Shown: in pieces, positions 21,143 to 32,205 of the stretch
How positions within the stretch are numbered: the first letter of the stretch is position 1
Layout: the number at the start of each line of letters is the position of its first letter
Source of the DNA: Scolanthus callimorphus
Lineage: Eukaryota; Cnidaria; Anthozoa; Actiniaria; Edwardsiidae
DNA: 64,000 bases
Direction: 5' to 3'
Assembly: GCA_033964015.1 (NCBI GenBank)
Contig: JAWWUD010000055.1
Coordinates: forward strand, 12,501-76,500
Notes under the pieces: generated by a model
Told to the model about the DNA's origin: nothing
Database searches by the model: none
What the model saw: only the letters and a program-made list of their open reading frames with translations
Translations under genes and position numbers: made by a program

Positions 21143-22271
21143 TGGTCCGCATGCCGGTAGTCAGTTAAAATTTCGGTAATTTGTCGGTAGTCAATTAAAA
21201 TTTTCGGTAGTCGGTAAATTAAGTTAATGATTAAAAAGTAGTAAAATTGAAAATTTAAAACCTTGTTACTTTACTCTCAGGTTCTACGATTGGAGTCTGT
21301 TTTAAGATATTTTGCATTTTTCTTAGTAGCGGAGCTCCTGCGAAGGCCCGCGCAAGCGGAGCACCGTACCTAAGGAAATAACGTCCAGTCATAGGTATGG
21401 AGTTGATTTTCAAACGTCACGGCGATTTAGACCCCAGCCTAATAGACCAGAAGCCCTTGCAAATTGCTGTTAGGCTCAAATGTTCATTATACCCCCGAAA
21501 ACAGAAAGATATCACAATTTTCTGCAACATTTAATGATATAAGGAAGTAAATCCTTGTTAGCCTCCTCAAAGAAATGAAACGAGACAAAAATATGGTATA
21601 TTTTGTGTGTACAGCGCGGTCGTCATGCTTCGTTGCACCAGAATGCATTATAGTCCGTGAGGGAAAACACGCAAGCCGTCTAAAAATTGGAATTTCCTCC
21701 TCTTAATATGTTCAATTGATACAGCTTCTTACCTAAATGTTTGCAGACATTCATACCAGTAGCCTTCAACATTCAAGTCTTTCAAACTGTCTTCAAAAGC
21801 CGTTTTCTTATTAGATTTAGCCGGATCCCTTTGTACCGCACAATACCGCACTAGTGGATCCCTTTACGGAGATTCCACAAAACTACCACAAAACATTATC
21901 GAAATACACCACGTTTGGTACCTACGGAAAGCTCAATAAATTCTCTATCGAACCCTGCTATTTTTAATAAGTTACTGTAAAACCAGCGCATGCTATTTGT
22001 GATCGAAACTGCTGAACGGGTTATTTATTAGCCAAAATTGAGAGATTTCGGCATGTAAAAGATCTCGCATTTCACATAAGGTCATATAACGCCAAATCGC
22101 CGTGCGTCACGGGCTTTCTCCCTCATTCTGCTCACGTTATTGACGGCACCAAGTCAAATGACTGGTAGTAGAGTCTGTTAAGGGAAAAAAATAGGTAAAA
22201 TCGTGCACTTCTGCGTAAAGGCGCCAAATTTGGACCCAATGTTCCTTAGGTGAAATAAATCAGTTTTCGGG
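21143..22271. other. Left interior of the 8.85-kb element
   Basis: Holds the CGGTAGTC subterminal words and a GC-rich GGAGCTCCTGCG segment (21326-21424) repeated at 25685-25784. No coding potential recognised. Confidence 0.5.
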
Positions 22272-22276
22272 AGGGG

Positions 22277-23632
22277 TGTAGAGCCCACAAATGTAATAAC
22301 TACCCACAAATGTTATAAACCCACAAATGTAATAGCAGGTTGCCCACAAATATAATAAACCCACAAATGTAATAACAGGTTGCCCACAAATGTAATAAAC
22401 CCACAAATGTATAACGGGTTACCCACAAATGTAATACACAGGGTTACTACCAACTTTGCGAAAATTTCTAGAGAAAGAAAACTTTGTTTATGGAAACATA
22501 TTTGGATATTTGACTCAGCCAATCAATGGGGACTTTTGCCCGAACTTATGGAGAGCCGTCTTGGCGGCATGGACAGGTGGGAAGTGTCAGATATATATAT
22601 TAGTCACGTGGTATGACTTCATCGATGTCTTGACAGGAAACCCAATCATAGACAGCCCACTTCTTACTGTATGGTTTATTCTTCTAACAAATGTATCCCT
22701 TTTGAGGAGCCTGCTTATCAAGACTGGCATGTCAGTGAATTTTAAAATGATCATCTTGAAAGTGTGAAGTGTGTGCAAGACTGACTGTGATTGCTGTGTA
22801 CACGGGTCAACACGCAAATGCGCATGCGTAAATAAGAGCCGCCGATGTTTTCGCATACCGCTGAACGTTCCATTTCGGCTTGGATGGGTTGCTTTCTCAT
22901 GCGACGTTCAATGATACGCATGAGGCTCCACTCCGCGCCTTCGGCGCGGGGAGTTTCGATATATACGAGGCATGACGTCGTCGATAACGTAACGGATAAT
23001 TCTACTGGAATAGTGAACTCGCCCTCTAGGACACCTTTCGCAACAAATATGTCCACCAATAGCTTGAACGCCATAGCTCTCCAGTTAACACGAATAATAC
23101 TCCTGGGAAAAGTGTGCGGAATATGCAGCCAGTGAGCTCGCCTTCTGAAACAACTTCCACAACAAATATCTCCCACCAAATACCTCCCACCAACGCCACA
23201 GCTCCAGTGAGCACGAATTATACTACTGGAACTAGTGGGCGGAATATACAGCCAGCGTGCTCCCCTCTGGAGCAGCTGTTACGTGATATAATATGTTTAC
23301 ATAAAACATGTTCGAGTCCAAACAAAGGTTTCTTCCTCGAGAAAGCGATTTGTTGCCAGTTGGTAGAACCTTTTCTGTTAACTGTTGGTATATTACACTA
23401 TTGGGGGTATTACATTTGTGGGTAACCCGTTATTACAATTGTGGGTTTATTACATTTGTGGGTACCCCGTTATTACATTTGTGAGAAATAACTACCCACA
23501 AATGTAATAAACCCACAAATGTAATAACAGGTTGCCCACAAATGTAATAAGTTATTACACTGTGGGCAGCCTGTTATTACATTTGTGGGTTTATTACATT
23601 TGTGGGTAGTTATTACACTTGTGGGCTCTACA
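22277..23632. mobile_element. 1356-bp TIR element with minisatellite ends
   Basis: It begins TGTAGAGCCCAC and ends GTGGGCTCTACA, flanked by AGGGG on each side (22272-22276 and 23633-23637). The arms are arrays of a unit of about 16 bp, ACCCACAAATGTAATA, in opposite orientation (22285-22440 and about 23398-23625); the right array reverses direction once. The interior 22440-23390 has a weak tandem duplication at about 22990-23270 that reads as Ser/Thr/Pro-rich protein in one frame, but no known domain. Superfamily unknown. Confidence 0.75.
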
Positions 23633-23637
23633 AGGGG

Positions 23638-24189
23638 TGCCATCGTTTCGACCCAGGGGTGTAGGGTAGGGGCAATTTTGTCTATTTCCTAATTTGCCAA
23701 TATTTCCTTGATATTAAAGGGTTTTAGATAAACAAAACAATGACAATTCTTCCTGTATGGTGCCCTTCACATTGGACTAGGTGGGGGTGCAACAAATGTC
23801 CGGCAAGTTGAAATTAAAAAGCGCATAGCATATGGTGTGTTTATCAATAACTCTTTAATACCGCTGAAATATTGGGATAATCAGGTAAAGTACAAATGGT
23901 CCCTACCCTCCCCCCCTTGCCCCGAAATTGTGGCACCCCTTCCAAAAACTGTTAGATGGGAACCCTGGGAACCCTGTGGTATACTAAGAAAATTAACAAA
24001 TCTCGGGAAGGGATGAACCTCAGACAACCAAACTCTATAGCTACGATTTTTCTTGTTTTTAGAATATTTGTAAATCGATATATTCAAAATTGACTGTTAA
24101 TTGATTGTATATTATACTTTTAATTGAGTATACTTTTAATTGAGGCTTCGTGAAATCCTCCTAAAACATCATTATTATTATTATTATTA
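23638..24189. other. AT-rich spacer with (TTA)n
   Basis: No gene seen. A (ATT)n microsatellite at about 24170-24191 leads into the satellite array. Confidence 0.5.
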
Positions 24190-25683
24190 TTAAACTTGGG
24201 TGAAGTTATCTAAGTGGCAAGGAGGGCGCAACTGCATGGTCACGTGGTATGACGTCATCGATGACGTCATCATAGGAGAAAAATGATATATCTCGAGAAG
24301 GGATGAACCTCAGACACCAAACTTGGTTGAAGTTGTCTAAGTGGCAAGAGGGGTGTAACTACATGGTCACGTGGTATGGCGTCATCGATGACGTCATAAT
24401 AGGAGTAAAGTGATATATCTCAAGAAGGGATGAACCTCAGACAGCCAACTTGGGTGAAGTTATCTAAGTGGCAAGGGGGGCGTAACTGCATGGTCACGTG
24501 GTATGACGTCATCGATGACGTCATCATAGGAGTAAAGTGATATATCTCAAGAAGGGATGAACCTCAGACAACCAGACTTGGGTGAAGTTATCTAAGTGGC
24601 AAGGAGGGCGCAACTGCATGGTCACGTGGTATGACGTCATCGATGACGTCATCATAGGAGTAAAGTGAGATATCTCAAGAAGGGATGAACCTCAGACAAC
24701 CAAACTTGGTGAAGTTATCTAAGTGGCAAGGAGGGCGCAACTGCATGGTCACGTGGTATGACGTCATCATAGGAGAAAAATGATATATCTCAAGAAGGGA
24801 TGAACCTCAGACAACCAAACTTGGGTGAAGTTATCTAAATGGCAAGGGAGGTGCAACTGCATGGTCACGTTTTATGACTGGTATGACGTCATCGGTGACG
24901 TCATCATAGGAGAAACATGATATATCTCAAGAAGGGATGAACCTCAGACAACCAAACTTGGGTGAAGTTGTCTAAGTGGCAAGAGGGGTGTGACTACACG
25001 GTCACGTGGTATGACGTCATCGATGACGTCATCATAGGAGTAAAGTGAGATATCTCAAGAAGGGATGAACCTCAGACAACCAAACTTGGGTGAAGTTATC
25101 TAAGTTGCAAGGAGGGCGCAACTGCATGGTCACGTGGTATGACTGGTATGACGTCATCGATGACGTCATCATAGGAGAAACATGATATATCTCAAGAAGG
25201 GATGAACCTCAGACAACCAAACTTGGGTGAAGTTGTCTAAGTGGCAAGAGGGGTGTGACTACACGGTCACGTGGTATGACGTCATCGATGACGTCATCAT
25301 AGGAGTAAAGTGAGATATCTCAAGAAGGGATGAACCTCAGACAACCAAACTTGGGTGAAGTTATCTAAGTTGCAAGGAGGGCGCAACTGCATGGTCACGT
25401 GGTATGACGTCATCATAGGAGAAAAATGATATATCTCAAGAAGGGATGAACCTCAGACAACCAAACTTGGGTGAAGTTATCTAAATGGCAAGGGAGGTGC
25501 AACTGCATGGTCACGTGGTATGACTGGTATGACGTCATCGATGACGTCATCATAGGAGAAAACATGATATATCTCAAGAAGGGATGAACCTCAGAAAACC
25601 AAACTTGGGTGAAGTTGTCTAAGTGGCAAGAGGGGTGTGACTACACGGTCACGTGGTATGACGTCATCGATGACGTCATCATA
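24190..25683 (+). repeat. 128-bp CRE-palindrome satellite, family A, about 12 copies
   Basis: Each unit has CACGTGGTATGACGTCATCG followed by ATGACGTCATCATAGGAG, then ATATCTCAAGAAGGGATGAA and ACCAAACTTGGGTGAAGTTA. Measured spacing between units is 128 bp. Some units lack half of the palindrome (near 24758 and 25404). Higher-order order is visible: a pair of types alternates from 24860 to 25680. Frames crossing it are by-products of the repeat. Confidence 0.92.
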
Positions 25684-25684
25684 G

Positions 25685-25784
25685 CGGAGCTCCTGCGCGG
25701 GCCCAAGGCCCGCGCAAGCGGAGCACCATACCTAAGGAAAAAACGTATAGTATACTATCGAGTTGATTTTTGAACGTCACGGGC
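25685..25784 (+). repeat. GC-rich GGAGCTCC repeat, copy 2 of 21326-21424
   Basis: Both copies share CGGAGCTCCTGCG, GGCCCGCGCAAGCGGAGCAC, ACCTAAGGAAA and GAGTTGATTTT in the same order. Confidence 0.75.
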
Positions 25785-25945
25785 ATTATGGATCATTTTG
25801 ATGACGTCATTGATGACGTAAGGGCATGTGACCTTGGTGTAGAGTTGCTCTTATGGTCTTTGAAACTTTGTCCAAGTTTGGCTTCTAAAGAAGCTACCCT
25901 TCGGGAGATATGATTTTTTCTTTATTTTTCTGGTATTAAACCTAT

Positions 25946-26000
25946 AGCGTACGTCGTCCGTCCGTCCGTCCGTCCGTCGTCCGTCGTCCGTCCGTCCGTG
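25946..26000 (+). repeat. (CCGT)n microsatellite
   Basis: Runs of CCGT and CGTCCGT followed by GTGTACACATGGGAACCC. The reverse type occurs near 57071 (GGACGAACGGACGGACG). Confidence 0.85.
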
Positions 26001-26089
26001 TACACATGGGAACCCTGTGGTATACAAAGAAAAAATCATATCTCCTCAAGGGTACATGCTAAGACAACCATACTTGGGATATTTTGTCT

Positions 26090-27230
26090 ATGCCACAAGG
26101 GGGGTGGTGTAACCCGGACACGTGATGTGACGTCATCGATGACGTCATCAGTGATTGAAAAGTGAATATCTCGTGAAGGGAAGACTCTAAAACAACCAAA
26201 CTTGAGTAGTGTAGTCTAGGCCACCAGATGAGCGAAATGAAGTGGTCACGTGATGTGACGTCATCGATGACGTCATCTATGCTTGAAAAATCAATATCTC
26301 GTAAAGGGAAGACTCTAAAACAACCAAACTTGGGTAGTGTAGTCTAGGCCACCAGATGAGCGAAATGAGGTGGCCACGTGATATGACGTCATCGATGACG
26401 TCATTTATGCTTGAAAAATCAATATCTCGTGAAGGAAAGACTCTAAGACAACAAAACTTGGGTAGTGTAGTCTAGGCCACCAGATGAGCAAAATGAGGTG
26501 GTCACGTAATATGACGTCATCCATGACGTCATGTATGCTTGAAAAATTAATATCTCGTGAAGGGAAGACTCTAAAACAACCAAACTTTGGTACTGTAGTC
26601 TAGGTCACCAGATGAGCGAAATGAGGTGGTCACGTGATGTGACGTCATCGATGACGTCATCTATGCTTGAAAAATCAATATCTCGTGAAGGGAAGACTCT
26701 AAGACAACAAACTTGGGTAGTGTAGTCTAGACCACCAGATGAGCGAAATGAAGTGGTCACGTGATGTGACGTCATCGATGACGTCATCTATGCTTGAAAA
26801 ATCAATATCTCGTGAAGGGAAGACTCTAAAACAACCAAACTTGGTAGTGTAGTCTAGGCCACCAGATGAGCGAAATGAGGAGGTCACGTGATATGACGTC
26901 ATCGATGACGTCATCTATGCTTGAAAAATCATTATCTCGTGAAGGAAAGACTCTAAGACAACAAAACTTGGGTAGTGTAGTCTAGGCCACCAGATGAGCA
27001 AAATGAGGTGGTCACGTAATATGACGTCATCTATGACGTCATGTATGCTTGAAAATTAATATCTCGTGAAGGGAAGACTCTAAAACAACCAAACTTTGGC
27101 ACTGTAGTCTAGGTCACCAGATGAGCGAAATGAGGTGGTCACGTGATGTGACGTCATCGATGACGTCATCTATGCTTGGAAAATTAATATCTCGTGAAGG
27201 GAAGACTCTAAAGCAACCATGTAACCATGT
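26090..27230 (+). repeat. 128-bp CRE-palindrome satellite, family B, about 9 copies
   Basis: Units share the TGACGTCATCGATGACGTCA core and CACGTGA box with family A, but the rest differs: GCTTGAAAAATCAATATCTC, GGGAAGACTCTAAAACAACC and AGTCTAGGCCACCAGATGAG. Spacing measured between neighbours is again 128 bp, so A and B are diverged forms of one satellite. Confidence 0.9.
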
Positions 27231-27307
27231 ACACATGGGAATCCCTTTCATTCACACAGAATTATAACGAGGAGCTCCGCTTTTAGCCAGTGGCTAAATC
27301 TATATAT

Positions 27308-27900
27308 TAGGAGTAAAGTGAGATATCTCAAGAAGGGATGAACCTCACACAACCAAACTTGGGTGAAGTTATCTAAGTGGCAAGGAGGGCGCAACTGCAT
27401 GGTCACGTGGTATGACGTCATCATAGGAGAAAAATGATATATCTCAAGAAGGGATGAACCTCAGACAACCAAACTTGGGTGAAGTTATCTAAATGGCAAG
27501 GGAGGTGCAACTGCATGGTCACGTGGTATGACTGGTATGACGTCATCGATGACGTCATCATAGGAGAAACATGATATATCTCAAGAAGGGATGCATCTCC
27601 GACATCCAAACTTTGGTGAAGTTGTCTAAGTGGCAAGGGGGTGCAACTGCAAGGTCACGTGGTGTGACGTCATCGATGACGTGATCATAGGAGAAAAATG
27701 ATATATCTCAAGAAGGGATGCATCTCAGACATCCGAACTTGGATGAAGTTGTCTAAGTAGCAAGGGGGGTACAGCTGCATGGTCACGTGGCATGACGTTA
27801 TTGATGACGTCATCAAACGTGAAAAGGTTTACCTCGTTGAAGGGATGAACCTTAGACAACCACACTTGGGTGAACAAGTGCTTAGTCACGTGGTATAACG
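27308..27900 (+). repeat. Satellite family A, continuation, about 4 copies
   Basis: Resumes the array interrupted at 25683; the last unit (about 27791) is degraded to GACGTTATTGATGACGTCAT. Confidence 0.88.
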
Positions 27901-27954
27901 GTGCAAGGCTTTCTATTCATGTACAATGGCAACCTTTTTTGTCTCGTATATGTA

Positions 27955-28000
27955 ACCGGGAGCTCCGCTTTAGCCAGTGGCTAAATCTATATATTAGTCA
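27955..28000 (+). mobile_element. Second Helitron-like end
   Basis: GGAGCTCCGC, the hairpin TAGCCAGTGGCTA and CTATATATTAG, as at 27265-27307, followed by TCATTTTCGCGCGCTC, which recurs at 28041 and, inverted, at about 1200. Confidence 0.5.
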
Positions 28001-28108
28001 TTTTCGCGCGCTCTAGATATCCAACATTAGTATATACCGAATCAGTGAATAGTCATTTTCGCGCGCTCTGATTGGTTCCTGAAATAGTAGATATCCAGCA
28101 CTAGTTAC

Positions 28109-28303
28109 TGTTATATTCGATGGTAAAAAGAAACATAAAACACGGACAAAGGATATAACAGATATAACGTCTCCAAAACAAAATGTACACAAAGTACTTT
28201 TTTCATTTCAAATTGAGAAAACTCTCAAAATGGCGGCTCGTTTCGCGCGCGATATTGAGTTTTGAACCTTAATCCACCGTATTTTATTGTACTGATTTGG
28301 TAT

Positions 28304-28336
<33 letters not shown>

Positions 28337-28675
28337 CCTAGCTTCGCGTCTCGGTATATATCCACCGCTATTCACCTCCCCTTTGGGGGATAGTTGTTAA
28401 TTAGCATAATTTTTCCAGTAAATATAGGGATTCGAGTCCCCTGATTGGCCAATAATTTTAATTTATTCAGCAATATTTGCTAGCTTATTTACTGGCAGCA
28501 GGGAAGTGTGAGAGATCTTTTTCAAGATGGCTGCTGCAAACAGATTCGCAGATTTAACAGAAGGAGAAACATTTGAAATTAAAAAAAGTACTTTGGGTAT
28601 ATTTTTTTGGAGACGTTATATCTGTTATATCCTTTGTCCGTGTTTTATGTTTCTTTTTGCCATCGAATATAAATT
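28109..28675. repeat. Inverted-repeat element, about 100-bp arms
   Basis: The arms 28109-28218 and 28572-28675 are inverted copies (CATAAAACACGGACAAAGGA, AGATATAACGTCTCCAAAA). It contains a smaller nested hairpin at 28313-28403. Confidence 0.75.
28313..28403. mobile_element. 91-bp palindromic MITE
   Basis: AACAACTATCCCCC at the left mirrors GGGGGATAGTTGTT at the right; interior about 60 bp. Confidence 0.65.
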
Positions 28676-28992
28676 ATTTTATCTCAGTGATAAAAAGAGA
28701 CTTTAAAAATTTCCTAGCCTTTTCAGCACTCGTTTCTGTAGCTCTCACTCACACAATGATAAGCTACACGGGAGCCATAACAATAAAATCCGGGCCGTTG
28801 CACACCTCCAAAAACTGGGGGCACGGTAATAAAAACCAAGGAAGCTTGTAGGAAAGGCGCGCCGAAACTTTAGAGCCCAGCATGTGAAGTTACCGCATGC
28901 AGGGTGCACAATCGCAGAATTTTTTCTTTTACTCTTCTAAATCTGATTTTGCATGAATTTTTTTCTGGGGAACGTAGCTTGCAGGATATTTT
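28676..28992. other. Unassigned spacer
   Basis: No gene recognised. Confidence 0.4.
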
Positions 28993-29036
28993 GTTTCCAA
29001 AATCATCCAATCCCCCCTCAAAAGTCAAATGGTCGG
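28993..29036 (-). mobile_element. Harbinger-like terminal repeat, solo end
   Basis: TTTTGTTTCCAAAATC just upstream leads into a C-rich run and CAAATGGTCGGCCCC, the inverse of the GGGG..GACCATTTG ends seen at 1731, 20168 and 41978. The other end was not found. Confidence 0.45.
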
Positions 29037-29956
29037 CCCCTAACTTGATCAAAACTTACATCTCGTTTGGCCACCTCAGCGCAAGTGAACAAAAGTCTGT
29101 GCAAGTCACAACTTATGTGTGAACTTGCGCTTCGTTTGGCCAGGGCTTTATGTAGAAGCGCTCGTGTAGTAGATAGCCGAGTTTCCAAGAATATAAATTA
29201 GCATTTATGTATGTTGACGATAGAAATGTAGAGTTTATAATACGGGCAATCATCAAATGTCGGTAGTCAGTAAATATTATTCCGTTCAGAAGTCATTTAC
29301 TAGTCTTTTAGTTTCCAGTCATCATTGTTATAAGAGACAACATAATTAACATCTAAATACTGAATCTACAATGCTGTTTGAGGAGCTTAGATATTTTTAC
29401 AACTTGTAAAAAACTTCTGATCTCTGCTCCTAAAACTTGAGTTTGAACCGACGCGGATCGAAATGTGCGTATATACGCATAAATTAACTTCCCGTCCAAT
29501 CAGCGCCAAGTTTAACCAGCCAATGAGATTCAATGAAACTGCTCGAACAAAACCCAGTTGCCTCAACGAGTGTTTAGTCTTTGCATCTTGCATCCTGCGA
29601 GTGCACTGACTCACAGCTATACGCAACAGAAGAACAGCGCCTTATCCAAGGACTCGAAACCGGTCTTGCATATACATAGCTATCAAAACAGTTCACTCAG
29701 AACTGTCATTCAACATGGCCCATGACTTCAATGAAGCGCCGATGAAACAGTCCATTTATCACGACTTCAACGAAGCCCCGCCGCCATGTTCAACACTCAT
29801 GTAATACTTTTTTGTATTATAAATCGGTACAGAAATATCAATGAATAGATGGTGTGGACTTTGCAACTTTATTTTTAAACTCTTTCCCCGTATTGTCGGT
29901 AGTCGGTTATTTTTTAGGCCGTTGGTCGCTAGTCGGTTAACCCCATCCAGACCCTG
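29037..29956. other. Right interior of the 8.85-kb element
   Basis: Contains GTCGGTAGTCAGTAAA at 29256 and CGGTAGTCGGTTA at 29897, matching the left subterminal words. No gene recognised. Confidence 0.45.
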
Positions 29957-30235
29957 CAAACCCCTTGTTCGGCCCGACACTAAACTCGGCCGGATTTCTC
30001 CGAAAATATTGATCGCAACGAGATAAAAAATATATCGTTAGAAGCAGCTGATAACAGGATTCATTCTGACATGTAATGCCAAAATCTATTTTTCCAGCTG
30101 GAGTCCACCGTTACGGACATCCGCTCTTAATTGCCTGTTCATTAGAAGTCAATTATGAGTCCCTTTGTTTGCTGAATTGTTGCTAGCTTGCCTCCTCCCT
30201 TGCCACGGAAGGAGTTGTGATTGGGCAATTCAAGA

Positions 30236-30361
30236 AGATAGTGGAAACTCAGCCAGCCCTACGTATGCACAGGCCGATTGCACTACCCTCTCCTGGGAAT
30301 GCACTGAAATAAATCGTGCGTTTAGTTATGCATGCGTAGGGTTGGCTGAGTTTCCACTCTC
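30236..30361. repeat. Foldback hairpin, 33-bp arms
   Basis: GATAGTGGAAACTCAGCCAG at the left and CTGAGTTTCCACTCTC at the right belong to 33-bp arms (30236-30268 and 30328-30360) with three mismatches. The frame crossing it is an artefact. Confidence 0.75.
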
Positions 30362-31464
30362 AATAACAGTCCAGTTGCCTGTATTTCACAGTCGTGGAAT
30401 GGCAAACGTTAGCTTCCTAATTCTTCAAACCGTATGGACGAAACACGCTCAAACTTACTCAGGTAGTTTACTAATTGTTATTTCCAGTTGCAATAGCGAG
30501 GAAGGGCTTAGAATGACGTATTTGGCTCGCATGAGTAAAATGTTAATTGACCTTAGGAAATTGAATAATTTGGCGATAAATTTGTATCTCTACAAAGCAT
30601 GTTCCTGTCGCATCGCGTTCGCCTTATCCATTTGAACACGTTCAGGATGAATTGGGAAGGATTGGACTATTGTATGATGAGTATTGATTTTGACCTCAAT
30701 AATTTGTAATTTGACCTACTCTTACATATTCATAAGCTCAAAATTTCTGGGTTATAAATTGTCCCTTGATTTTTCCAATAGATGCAAGGTCCCATTTGTC
30801 AGATGAGAGTTCAATTAACAATGACCACATACACGCAAAATGCAGTGGTTTGCAACTTTAGTATTTTAGAAATTGTACCGAACACTCAAACACGAGGTTT
30901 TGTTTGCACGTGCATCGCACCTGCCTAATTATAAATATCTAATATTTGTTTCAATAGTCATAAACTAGAAGCATTGATGATTATATGTGTTTCACATCAG
31001 ATCGGTCGGATGTTTGCAAGGGACTTAAAATATGATTTCAAAATGAATGTATTTTTTTAAATAATTACCCGCGGGTCACCTTAAACTGTCCACTGCATGG
31101 GATATTGTCATCTTTCTTCGTAATGTATGATTAATCAGAGGGAGCCAAATTTTCCCTTGCAGGGGAATATAAAGGAAAAAACATTGGCAGTCACTGGGAA
31201 TATTATACCAATAGTGATGTTGATGTTCCCTAGCAGGACAATTACCAGGACTGTGAAGTTTTTGTGTGCTTGTTTGCAAGGGTACTTGCTCTAGAAGATA
31301 ACCTCCAACAGTGTAGCGGATATGCCCCCACTCGTGTTGCTATGCTTCGTTTTAGTCTGCCTCCTCAAGTTGAATACTAATTTGTCTCTTGAATCAATTA
31401 AATTGGTGATTGAACGTAGTACGCAGAAGCGCACTTAATTTCCTCATGAACGCGATTCGTAACA

Positions 31465-31555
31465 AATGTGACGTCATCAATGACGTAAAAAAACAAGAAA
31501 AGATCGATATCTCGGGAAGGGATCAACCCCAGACAACTAAAAATTTGGTGAACAG
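31465..31555 (+). repeat. Single relic unit of the CRE-palindrome satellite
   Basis: TGACGTCATCAATGACGT, then ATATCTCGGGAAGGGATCAA and CAGACAACTA, in the order seen in family A. Confidence 0.7.
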
Positions 31556-32205
31556 AGGATGTACTAGTATCCCACAATTCCCCGCGCGCTTCTGCTAGCT
31601 TAGATTTCGCAGTTTGATGCCGTCCTCGGGTCTCTTCAACATTGTCGGACTTTCCTATCCTCTGAAGCAGTAGAAGCGCGAATTTAAAAGGTAAGAAAGG
31701 TGAATTTCTTATGTGTGCTTATAAACCTTCCGTTCTGCCAGAAACAATATTCGATTTTGTACATTATTGGCCTGATATCACGATTCTTTGATCGGACGTC
31801 TGTTTACATCTTCGCCAGCGGGTCGGAATTAAATAGACACACAAAACTGAATTCTGTAGCCTAGTAATTGAGTGCTTTTAAGGTTTGACTCCATTTAACT
31901 ATTGAAAAGATATCAATAAAACTAAAAACCAAAAAAGTCCCCAAACGTCCCCAAGATTTATAGGTTTTTGACGACAGCACATTAGCATGGAGTTTTATGG
32001 GCTACGAGCCTATTCAACTAGGTAAGGTTCCATAAAGTTTCAATGTTGTTATGCCACTTGATTTTGATTTTCAAGAAATGGAGAGTTACGCAAACTGGTC
32101 ATCGCTATTTCCTGTAAGTTTAGACTGATTGTTTGAAGAAAAATTGAATTACTGGTCATTCGAACTGAACATATTCTGATTGCACCACTGCAGTTGATCA
32201 CTGAT

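Larger units (their letters stand above)
25684..27307 (+). mobile_element. 1.6-kb insertion in satellite A, with Helitron-like 3' end
   Basis: Family A breaks off after CATCATAG at 25683 and resumes with GAGTAAAGTGA at 27308. The insert starts with a GC-rich palindromic segment (GGAGCTCC, GCGCGGGCCC) and ends GGAGCTCCGC, the hairpin TAGCCAGTGGCTA and CTATATATTAG. The same end occurs at 27955-28000. A hairpin near a 3' terminus recalls Helitrons, but the last bases are TTAG rather than CTRR, so the class is uncertain. Confidence 0.5.
21109..29956. mobile_element. 8.85-kb non-coding TIR element with 6-bp target duplication
   Basis: It starts CAGGGTCTGGATGGGG at 21109 and ends with the inverse CCCCATCCAGACCCTG at 29956. 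CAAACC flanks both sides (21103-21108 and 29957-29962). The related repeat at 1247-1554 has a single CAAACC and no insert, which proves the boundaries. Both subterminal regions repeat CGGTAGTCGGT-like words (three near 21155-21220, others at 29258 and 29897-29938), candidate transposase-binding sites. The interior is satellites and nested elements; no transposase is visible. CAGGG ends recall hAT, but hAT makes 8-bp duplications; 6-bp duplications are known for Dada. Superfamily unassigned. Confidence 0.8.
30063..32205. other. Unassigned region with hairpin and satellite relic
   Basis: No convincing gene. It holds a foldback at 30236-30361 and one decayed satellite unit at 31465-31555. A GC-rich patch at 31565-31690 (CCACAATTCCCCGCGCGC) is followed by AAAAGGTAAGA, which could be a first exon and splice donor, but there is no supporting frame. 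Confidence 0.35.

Noticed and set aside
26605..26914. Minus-strand frames rich in DDVIDDVTSRD
   Set aside because: By-products of the CRE-palindrome satellite.
24190..27900. Regular repeats with spacing like a CRISPR array
   Set aside because: Units are contiguous 128-bp satellite copies with no unique spacers, in eukaryotic DNA.
30165..30635. 156-codon frame
   Set aside because: It crosses a foldback hairpin and shows no known motif.
31565..31695. Possible host promoter and first exon (CACAATTCCC, then AAGGTAAG)
   Set aside because: Suggestive words only; no open frame or downstream exon was found.
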